Below, piece by piece: positions 10,493-20,100 of a stretch of 64,000 nt of DNA. The position numbers and the translations under genes were made by a program. This stretch comes from Piper betle. Taxonomy: Eukaryota > Streptophyta > Magnoliopsida > Piperales > Piperaceae. Positions within the stretch are counted from its first letter, which is position 1; the number at the start of each line of letters is the position of its first letter. The notes beneath the pieces are model-generated. The model was not told the DNA's origin. It worked only from the letters and a program-made list of their open reading frames with translations, and did no database searches. The stretch is taken from NCBI GenBank assembly GCA_033002965.1, contig JAURVB010013140.1:1-64000 (forward strand), given 5' to 3'.

Positions 10493-11232
10493 TAAATGTT
10501 GTTATTTATTTATTTATTTACTTATCTATTTGTTTGTTCGTATGTATGTTATTATTTATTTGTATTTAATTATATATTCTTGTAGTGTATAACTATGATA
10601 TTATTAATATTCATGATTAATGAGTATTAACTATTTATTTATTGAATTATTATATATTTATATATTCTTTATTTATATGTTACTAAGAGGAGTATATGTT
10701 GATATTTACTAGTATTTACCGGTGTATTTATATAGTATAATTATATTATAGTTTTATGATTAGAATATTATTTATGTTCATGTACATATTATTTATTTAA
10801 TTATCTATGAGTGGATTTATTTATTTATTTAATTAATATTTATTATTATTATGTCTCGATTTGCATGCCATGTGTCTAGTTATAAGTTTGTTAGAACTAT
10901 TTTCTTTATTAGGATGTATTGATGATATAAGCACACACCACGAGTATGCATCATATAGATACATTGGTATTTTACTTAGCAGTGGGTTTCGATATAGGTT
11001 TTGGAGTCTGAGCTCGCCCTTGATGTGTCGATGCGCTTTGAGCTTGGACCACAGGTCCGTAGGACTCTCCCTTTGTTTGATCTCTGTATGGTTTTAGGCC
11101 TAAATCGAGGTTGTTGCAGCATTTAGTATTCATTTGGGATTTTTTAGATATTTCATTTACATGCATCATAGAAATTTCGAATCACTGGATTGTGCCTTTG
11201 TGGGCCCAACTTGATTGAGTTCAGGCTTCAAG
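10493..11232 (+). mobile_element. LTR fragments, plus orientation
   Basis: Head-to-head with the preceding fragment. 10493-11092 corresponds to the reverse complement of the LTR at about 47420-47850. It then jumps near 11093 to a different LTR block (reverse complement of about 48900-49060), so an internal piece has been lost. Much of 10500-10850 is simple AT-rich sequence with TTTA runs. The ORF at 10861-11097 lies within this repeat and recurs at 11792-12052 only because of the direct duplication. Confidence 0.55.
10851..11232 (+). repeat. 382-bp direct repeat, copy A
   Basis: Starts ATGTCTCGATTTGCATGCC and ends GTTCAGGCTTCAAG. Copy B, at 11806-12187, differs at only about four sites, all transitions. 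It consists of LTR fragment sequence. The near-identity implies a recent duplication. Confidence 0.9.
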
Positions 11233-11726
11233 GCCCATTTAGCCTTATTGCATTGATTCCCTCCTATAGAGTCATTTTTAGAACTCGAGACTTGTGTTGA
11301 GACTTGTGTTGTCTAAGTAGTTATTTTATAAAGTCCTGAATCTTTTCGCAATATCAGTCAGAGCTGACCATATCTCCATTCTTAGAAGAGGACTATCTTA
11401 GTCTTGGAAAAAAACCCATAGAATCAAAATAGGAACAGCCTGGAGTGGGAGCCACTTAGAATAGGTACGAAAGATGATACAATAGAGTTTACTAGAATGT
11501 TACAAGCCCTCGGTGTGGACATGGATTTGTGATGCTGTGGGTCTTAATACCGTATTGGGACTACGATTAGGATTATGTGCTGACTACTATACAAGGTGGA
11601 TTTTAAGCAAGGCCCAAATCTTTTTCAGATGTTAGAGCCACTAATTCATGAGCTCCAAACCCGTGTTGCATAAATAAAGAATGAAATCCAATAAATGATG
11701 TGAATATTGTTAAAGCCCCTAGAAGC
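11233..11726. other. No gene recognised
   Basis: Unassigned AT-rich sequence between the LTR fragments and a hAT-like element. It contains a short local repeat (GACTTGTGTTGAGACTTGTGTTG near 11290). I see no ORF, RNA gene or element termini in it. Confidence 0.5.
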
Positions 11727-12551
11727 AAGGATGTAAATAAGCCAAACATGTTCGCAAGTATTTTACAGTCGGCTCGATTCAACTTAAACTCGTGTTGAGT
11801 TCAGCATGTCTCGATTTGCATGCCATGTGTCTAGTTATAAGTTTGTTAGAACTATTTTCTTTATTAGGATGTATTAATGATATAAGCACACACCACGAGT
11901 ATGCATCATATAGATACATTGGTATTTTACTTAGCAGTGGGTTTCGATATAGGTTTCGGAGTCTGAGCTCGCCCTTGATGTGTCGATGCGCTTTGAGCTT
12001 GGACCACAGGTCCGTAGGACTCTCCCTTTGTTTGATCTCTGCATGGTTTTAGGCCTAAATCGAGGTTGTTGCAACATTTAGTATTCATTTGGGATTTTTT
12101 AGATATTTCATTTACATGCATCATAGAAATTTCGAATCACTGGATTGTGCCTTTGTGGGCCCAACTTGATTGAGTTCAGGCTTCAAGCCCAACAATGAAT
12201 AGAGCTTGAGGTAAAGAGTGTTCGACTCGGCTTGGCTCGAAACTTGAGTTCGATGTGTTCAAATTTTAAAAAATACTCGGCTGGACTGAGTTCGTTAATA
12301 CTATTGAGGTCATATTGAACTTATATATTATTGGAAAAAAGATTTTGATCCTATATAAATTGAACACGAGTCAAACACAAACATTTATTCGGCTCGAGCT
12401 TGGTTCGAAAATATAATGAGCCGAACGCAAGCCAAGCCCAAACACCGTAAATTTTAGACGAATTTAAAAATAAGCTCAAATATGCTTCTCAAAAATCATG
12501 TCAAATTCAAAAACATTATTGTTCGGCTCAGCTCAGCTCATTTACACCCTA
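11727..12551. mobile_element. hAT-like non-autonomous element with a nested duplicated block
   Basis: The outer ends are inverted: AAGGATGTAAATAAGCC at 11727 and GAGCT...CTCATTTACACCCTA ending at 12551 (reverse complement TAGGGTGTAAATGAG). The body is rich in GGCTCG, GAGCTTG and TTCGGCTC motifs, the subterminal pattern common in plant hAT-type elements. Direct-repeat copy B (11806-12187) lies inside it. A clear 8-bp target duplication is not visible (CTAGAAGC vs CTTGGAAA), so family assignment is tentative. Confidence 0.5.
11806..12187 (+). repeat. 382-bp direct repeat, copy B
   Basis: About 99% identical to 10851-11232 but set between two halves of a hAT-like element. The left neighbour ends GAGTTCAGC and the right continues CCCAACAATG. 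The copy includes the junction between two LTR blocks also found in copy A, so it was copied from that rearranged locus or from a common source. Confidence 0.88.
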
Positions 12552-14021
12552 CTTGGAAATAACCAACTCATAGGATCTTTTAAAGCCTAAAGAGACAAGC
12601 CTAATAAGTGACAAAAATGACCCAAATAGGTGCCACAAAATCTACTTATAGAGAACAATCCCACATCACAATCTCACATCACAATGGATAAGAGTTGAGA
12701 GACTTCGATACACGTTAAAATTTGGGCTGTTTAATTGGCTAGCTATTAAAACTTCAGTTACTTAAGTGACTACTTGGTCACTTTGCATATTTTGCATAAT
12801 GTAGCTTGATTATGTAATTCAAAGCTTAAACAATTGCTCGTTCTTAGGCCTTTTGGCCCCCAACCAATTTTTGATACCCATGTTAGGTCATGTGAATCTT
12901 TAAAACGGATTTGCTATAGGTGTCACAAGTCTCTCACAATCAAAAAATTAACTTAAGAAATAAAACTTTCCCATTACCTTATATGCAATTTAGTAATATT
13001 ATTTACGACCGATGTGAGATAAACACGAATACTCATGACAATAAAAAATTTTACAGCCCATTTGTTGCATCAAAGTGGGCTTGTAGAACTGGAACGCACC
13101 CTTCTTCGCTAATAAATGTTTTTCCAAATATACATTGTAACGAATTGAAATTTAAATAGTCTATGCGTTGCCCAAGTTTCAAATGAGCGCATATGGCTCT
13201 TGTTAAGTTAGAATTTAACTCCATTCTAGCCAAGACAAACAAGGAATCAAATAAAGCTGGATCGCATAAAAAAGGAGAATGTTTGGTATTTATTTAAGTG
13301 GTTTAAATCAAAATTACACATTTAAAATTCAACTGTTAAAGAAGTAATTGAGGACGTCGAACTGCTCTCGGAAAGGATTAATTTCGTTCATTCACACAAT
13401 TAACAGTTGACATCAAAAGTCATAAGTACATGAAAACCATTTAAGTGGCTATTCACTTTATCTAATAAAAAAAGCCCCCTCCAGCGACGGAAAAAAAGAA
13501 AGTTTGCCAAAGCCGATGGTTGCAAAACCTAGCCTTTTACTTAAACAGCATTTCAAATATAAACAAATTGTAATTGTTATAGTTTGTACGATGCATGAGT
13601 CACATGCTTGTTTGTATATATGTTAAAGTTTTCTTTTTCCAGTTTGTTTATGTTAAGTTGGAATATAAGCAAACATGAGACCAAATAGAGCTAGATCTCA
13701 AAAAATAGAAACCTCGTGAATAACTCGCGTGCAATCTAATTTACAAATATCGGATTTCAGTTTGGTTTCACATGCCCTGTTGCCCAAAATATTGGAGATA
13801 TGACAGCAATTCCCATAAAATTTTATGTTGCTAATAAATATATTATTATAAGATAAAGGTTTATAATTATATAGCTTTTAAGTGCATAAACATGCAAATA
13901 TGACAAGTATGCATTAAGAACATAGTTGATGAACAATTATTGTAGTAAACTTAAAAACATATCGATTAGACTTGCAATAGATTCATAATAAAATATTATT
14001 TATGACGTAAAATTTTTTTAA
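12552..14021. other. No gene recognised
   Basis: AT-rich intergenic sequence. The short ORFs at 12920-13159 and 13051-13242 overlap on opposite strands and show no recognisable motif. I see no element termini, tRNA or long repeats. Confidence 0.5.
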
Positions 14022-15775
14022 TAGGGGTGCTTATAGATGCGGCACCCATTTGTTCGCGTCTGTTTGTGTCTACAAAACCGTGTGTATCTGTCTACAAATT
14101 GCACAGACACAAATATGGCCATCAAATAAACTAATATATATTGAATATAAAACTAGCAGAATAAGAAAATTTAAACTAAAAAATAAATAGAAAGAGATGT
14201 ATTTTACTCAAATAAAACCGTAAAGAAGTTGTTTTAAATGGATCGAATTTTAAATTTTCCGTTGATAAGTTAAAGACACAACCTTCCTCTTTCACTACAC
14301 ACTTGAAATTTTTGACAAAAGTAATAAATCAACAACATATTCTTAATTATATAAAAAATTTATATTTAAAAATATAACATAAATCTTAAGTTGAAATATC
14401 TTCCATTTTTAATACACACTTGAAATTCATAATAAAAAAGTTCTAACGCAAATAGTCAATCAAAATCTTGAATTTTTATATGATAGGCCAACGACAAATC
14501 CCTTCTTTTTCACTACATACTTAAAATTTTAACACAATTAGTAATAAATCAACAACATATTCTTAATTATATAAAAAAATTTATTTAAAAATATATTATA
14601 AATCTTGAGTTGAAATATTCTTCATTTCTACCTCACACCTAATATTCATAATAAAAGTTATATGTATTCACAATTTAGGCAATCATACAATTTAAATTAA
14701 CAAATTTTAATTTATGTAAAACAAATGACATTATTTATAAATTAGAAAATAATATTAGACAAGAAGGAACTATTTTAATTTTCTGTTTGGCACGTTGCGG
14801 ATGTGGTTGTGGACATTTGCAGATAGTGTCTGTGGTTATATAAATCGGAATCAGAATCGGAATCGGTTTTCCATGGAGTCGGAATCCGAATCGAAATCGA
14901 AATCGGTCTAAATCGGATAGGAATCGGTCCAAATCGGTCATATATAATAATTTAACAACTCATAAATAAATATATAAAAATTAAATATTGATGTCATTTT
15001 GATATTATTATATATATTATATTTTATGATATTTTTTTATATTTTTTAGATTTTTTTAAAAATTATTTTGAATTAGTTATTATTTTATACTCGAGTCGGA
15101 CACGAGTCAAGTTTTAATTACAAAAATGCCACCACAGTTATTTCTCACCCACGGTCCTTCCAAGTCACTGCCGCCGCTGCCGCCGCGCCCCCCTCCCCCC
15201 AGACCCGACCCGCCCCGCCCCACCCCGCCCAGCCCTGCGCCCGCCGCGCCCCACCTCCCCCGCCAGCCCCTCCCTCTCCCTCCCCGCCTCCCCCGCCGAC
15301 CGCGCCCCGCCCCTCCAGATCGTCCCCCCCATCGCCCAGTCGCCGCCGTCGTTGCTCGCCGTCGCCGCCGTCGGGTAAGTTTAGGTTTTTAAAATTTTCA
15401 ATTCCAATTTTACCCTTATTTAAATAATTGAATTAATATTATACCTAGGGCATTTTGGTAATTTACCAAAAAACCGATTTTTCCGATTCACCCCGATTCC
15501 GAATCCGATTTAAATCGGTCGGAATCGGGGTGACTCGGCCGAGTTGGACGCCGATTCGGGGCCGACCGATTCGGCCCCAAAATCGGATCGGCACGCTGCC
15601 GATCCGATTTAAATCGGCCGATTCCACTCGGAATCGGCCGATTAGTATCTATATTTTTTACGAGCACTATTCTAGTGTCTGCAAGAGTGCCACGGTGTGC
15701 GCGGCGGTCCATATTTTATATATGGCACAGACACGGACCTGGCATGGTGCGTCCGTGGATGATTTTGGACACCCG
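14022..15775. mobile_element. hAT-like non-autonomous element, interrupted
   Basis: The left end TAGGGGTGC (14022) and right end TTTTGGACACCC (about 15763-15774) resemble the inverted ends of the element in TIC100 intron 5. Both share body motifs such as TTTGTGTCTACA, GTGGACATTTGCAGA and a GGTCCATATTTTATAT-like segment. An AATCGG-rich element (about 14815-15655) lies inside. No clear target duplication was seen, and ends are approximate. Confidence 0.5.
14815..15655 (+). mobile_element. AATCGG-rich non-autonomous DNA transposon, copy A
   Basis: Both ends carry dense AATCGG/CCGATT motifs (14845-14940 and 15475-15650) flanking an AT-rich part and a C-rich, Pro-coding-looking stretch (15165-15375). 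The right arm is inverted at 15785-16060 in a second copy. Many subterminal short repeats are typical of non-autonomous hAT or Mutator-type elements; the superfamily is not settled. The Pro/Arg-rich ORF at 15126-15392 is compositional. Confidence 0.6.
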
Positions 15776-15784
15776 AGTGATAGC

Positions 15785-16880
15785 ACGAATCGGCCGATTC
15801 CGAGTGGAATCGGCCAATTTAAATCGGATCAATAGCGTGCTGATCCGATTTTGGAGCCGAATCGGTCGGCCCCAAATCAGTGTCTAACTAGGCCGATTTA
15901 TTCCGATTCCAACCGATTTAAATCCGATTCAGAATTGGGGTAAATCGGGAAGAATCGATTTTTTATAAATGACTAAAATACCCTAGGTATGATATTTATT
16001 AAATTATTTAAACATAGGTAAAATTGAAATTTTGATTTTAAAAACCTAAACTTACCCGTCTCCCCCACTCTGCCACCACGCGTCCGCCCTCCGCCATGCT
16101 TCCTCAACTCCGACCTTAGCTCCGACCGGCTTCCGACTTCCGCCGTCACAACCTTGTCTCCGACAGGTGACCGGCCGACAACGTTGTGGAGACGAGACTC
16201 GCCGTCGACCGGGCCTCCGACCTCAGCTTCGACCCATTTGTGTAAATTTCGATTTTTTCGTTGAAATTGAATGTGCAAATTGTTGGCTATGGTTCACCAA
16301 TTTTTGGCTATGCTTCACAAAGTTAGAACGAATTCACCTCAGCTTCGACCGGATGTGCTGTGCAAATTTTTTTATATTTTTGATTTGGGATTCATGATCA
16401 AATTCGTATGTCAAATTTTATGCTATGTGTTGTGCAAATTCGTATGTCAAATTTTTTTGTGCAAAAATTGTGTTGTGATGTGCAAATTTTTTTTCAAATG
16501 CTATGTGCTATGCGAATATGGCTTGAGCTATGCAAATTTGTACAACACAATTTTGTCTTGTATTAATGTATGATACAACACAAATGATAATATATCAAAT
16601 ATTATACTTATGACATTGAGGTATTGTGATAATAAATTGTGATGCTCTTTTATGTTGTATTAAATTATAAATTTGTGTATTTATGTTGAAAAATTATATA
16701 ATTATGTATTTCAGGTATTTATGTTACGAGTTGTTAAATTTTTATATATAACCAATTAGGACCGATTCAGGCCGATTCAACTGTCCTGTTCGATTTAGAC
16801 TGATTCCGATTCCAATTTCGACTCACTAGAAAACTGATTCTAATTTCGATTCTGATTTATGCAACCAATGGACACCCCAC
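15785..16880 (-). mobile_element. AATCGG-rich non-autonomous DNA transposon, copy B
   Basis: Opposite in orientation to copy A. It shares the arm with CCTAGGTAT, AACCTAAACTTACCC and the AATCGG array, and the far end (16750-16865) with CGATTTAGACTGATTCCGATTCC. Its interior (16070-16650) has repeated GTGCAAATT(C/T)GTATGTCAAATTTT units. The right end reads TGGACACCCCACTA near 16868-16881, like a hAT-type terminus. It ends about 275 bp before the TIC100 start codon. Confidence 0.58.
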
Positions 16881-17154
16881 TACTTTTTAAGCGTCAATCA
16901 TAATTCCCGGTTTGCCCGATCCTCAAAACCAAATCGGCGTGGATCACAAAATTAAAGAAAAACACGATAACTCGGCCCATTAGAGAGAGAACAAACGAAA
17001 GTTTTAAGAGGTCCACACTCATTATCTGAAAATGGGCTTGAACGACAATCACACGCATGTCAGCATGTGGATGGCAAAAACCCTCATCTCGTGTCAAAAA
17101 CACTTCACCATACTCATCAGTTCCTAACCTTATCTCCTCATTCCCGCAACACAA
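16881..17154 (+). promoter_or_regulatory. Presumed TIC100 promoter and 5' UTR
   Basis: The only non-repeat DNA between the AATCGG-rich element and the TIC100 start codon. It contains CGGCCCATTAG (16974-16984) with a GGCCCA core, a motif frequent in promoters of plant housekeeping and plastid-protein genes (recalled knowledge), and no clear TATA box. The transcription start cannot be placed. The opposite-strand ORF at 16894-17154 is not credible. Confidence 0.45.
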
Positions 17155-20100
17155 ATGCCCGACGCCGATTCGCCTGCGCCGGCCCCGGAGGAGCCACCAC
17201 CAGACGAGGCGCCGACGGACGGAGCAGAGGAGAAGGCACCGTCCAACTCGGACGAGTCCTCCGAGTACGACTCGGAGTACGATTCGGAGGACGTCACCTT
17301 CGTCGACAACCTATGGAGCGACGGCGACGACGACTACTCGACGGATACGACAGTGAGGAAGTTCAACGAGGCGTTCGACAGCAAGGAGTACCAGAAGAGG
17401 GAAGAGAAGGAGATGAGGGAGCTGGTCTACGACGAGGACCTCTTCGACTTCCCCAAGGATCCCGAGAATTGGCGAGAGGAGGATTTGCAGGAGCTGTGGG
17501 CGGACGGCCCCGTCGATATGATCAAGATTGGGTGGGATCCGGTTTGGGCCGACGAGGAGGACTGGGACATTGTCCGCGATGAAATCAAGGCCGGCAAGGA
17601 CCCGCCAATTGCCCCGTTTTATGTACCGTTTCGGCGGCCGTACCCGGCTATTCCTGATAATCACTACGATATACAGACGGCCAAGGCTGTGGTCGAGGAG
17701 TTGGATAGGATTGAGGAGTTCTTGACATGGGTCAGCTTCATCTTCCCCAATGGCAGCTCGTTAGTACATTTTGATTTGTTTGGGTATTTAACTGCATACT
17801 TTGAACTTTTAGATGCTGGGTATGATTGGATTGTTGTTTTTGTTTTTTTTTTTAAGGTATGAAGGGACCGTATGGGATGATGTTGCTCAAGGCAAAGGAG
17901 TGTATGTGTCCGAGTACGGTCTTGTCAGGTTAGGCTAGAACTCTGTAACTTATTTATGTAGCTAATCACTTTGAAATTGTAATTTCTGCTTTATCATTAC
18001 TGTTTAAAATTTTGAACTCCGCCAAAGCTCATGCATCTCCGGGCTTGGGCAAGCCTGGACAAAGGAGTGCTGGGGTTAGGAAAGTCATCGCGCCATTCGA
18101 AATTTTGATATTTGTAGTCACATGGATGATATAGCCATTAATAAATTACAATAAATGAAAGTGATTTTTATTTTGTCTCTAACCAAGATGATTTTTATTT
18201 TACTTTGAAGTATTAATTAAAGTGATTTTCATTTTGGACGTTTGTAGGTATGAGGGTGAATGGTTACGCAACAATATGGAAGGCCATGGAGTGATTGAGG
18301 TTGATGTACCCGGTAGAGAGCCCATTCCAGGGTCAAAGTACGCCTCATCAATGTTCTGATTATGCAGTCTATTTGTGTAATTTATGCTTCGAAGAAATAG
18401 AAGGAAAAGTTTTATTGCATTGTTCGATGATTTTTAGCTGTTGAATTTCATTGATTAAATACGTATTATTTTTTTTGATGTATGTCTTCTTTTTAAAGAC
18501 TAGAGGAGAAAATGCGAGCAGAAGGTCGAATAATAGCAAGGGATTTCATGTCTCCAGAAGACAAAGAATGGCTAGAAAAGGACATTGAGGATCATGTTCT
18601 GCTGGCTGGAGGGAGTTATGAGATCCCATGGGATGAAAACCAAGATTGGGTTCGGATTTTTGGGCAAAAACCGTGAGTACATTTATATTTACCAAGCTAT
18701 AATCTCTTCCTATCCAAACTGTGACACTGACACTTATTATATAGGGAGAAAGGCCGATACCGGTATTCTGGACAGTGGAAGCATAGTCGTATGCATGGCT
18801 GTGGAGTCTATGAAGTGAATGAGAGGATTATATATGTGAGTGCATTTCCCTTAATTTTATTGTAGTAACACAAATCTTGGGAACAACAATTCACTGAAAT
18901 TGTGTCAAAATGATATTCCACGTATTTTAGCCCCAATGGGGCTTGCGCCACATGTGTTGTGGCAGTGTTTTCTGCTCCTTTAATCATTGATTTCAAAGAA
19001 ATAGATGTAAAGGTTTTTTTGTCCTTAAAATTTTAGTTTTAAGGAGCTATGGTCGACTGACAATTATAGTGCACCATTTGATTGATTCAATACTAGGCTA
19101 ACCTATATTCAAATACACGGAGTAGGGTATAAGTATGCCATTGTTAACTTCTAATAATGTGGCCATTTGGTGTGAATAACATGGAAAACAGTAGGCTATG
19201 TGATGCAACTTGCAAGATAGACTAGAGAAAAGCAACAAAAAGCAACTCCTATTTTTCCACTCAAATCACATAGAAGGTGAGTAGAAGAGGATTAGCACAC
19301 ATTTAGGGTAGCACTCAACAAATAGGAGTTTTATTCAGTGCCAAAGTTGATGGCTCAAAGGAGGGGTTGTCCACGGACGCGAACACTACTTCATCCATAT
19401 TTGTCTGCATCTGTATCTGCAACACTATTTGCGTCATGGCTGCATAAATTTTGTGGACACTTTTCATGTCTTGTCAGCAAAGTAATTTGTGGACATGGAC
19501 GGACACCGACACAAATATGGACATCATATATTATTCACAAATAAGGACACCATCATAAAACAATCTTTACTATAAAATCTACACAAATTAAGAAATTCAA
19601 GCTCAAAATTAAATAGACAAAGAAATCCTTCTCCAAAGATGTAAATTTGAACAATTTGTTCTAAATGGTTCTAATTTGTAGATTCTTAAATTTCCTAGGG
19701 CGAGCGTATGACACACCCCCTTTCTCTCATTACACACCTAAAATTTCCAAAAAAAATAGTAAATTAACAATATATTTTCAACTGCAAAGACAATCACACC
19801 ATTGAAAAAGATAATCTCTCAATCGTTGTAATAAGAATTTCCTTTTGAAAATATCATAAATCTTGAGCCGAAGACATCCTCCCTTTCTTATTACATACCT
19901 TAAATGTTCAATAAAAGTTGAACATATTCCCAATTAAATAGGCAATCACACTATGCGAAAAGATAATCTTTTAATCTTTGTAAAGTGAATGTACATTTAT
20001 TCATAGCTTAAAAAATAATGTTAGACAAGAAGAGACTAGTCTAATCTTGGGTTTTAATCACACACTTCCGCTGACATTTGCAGACGTGTCCACAAGTTAA

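Noticed and set aside
15126..15392. Proline-rich ORF resembling an extensin-like protein
   Set aside because: It is a CCG/CCC-rich segment inside a transposon with no signal peptide and no conserved repeat such as SPPPP. The composition alone explains it.
17067..17582. 171-codon ORF overlapping TIC100 exon 1 in another frame
   Set aside because: TIC100 exon 1 matches a known family with correct splice sites. The alternative frame is a GC-driven shadow.
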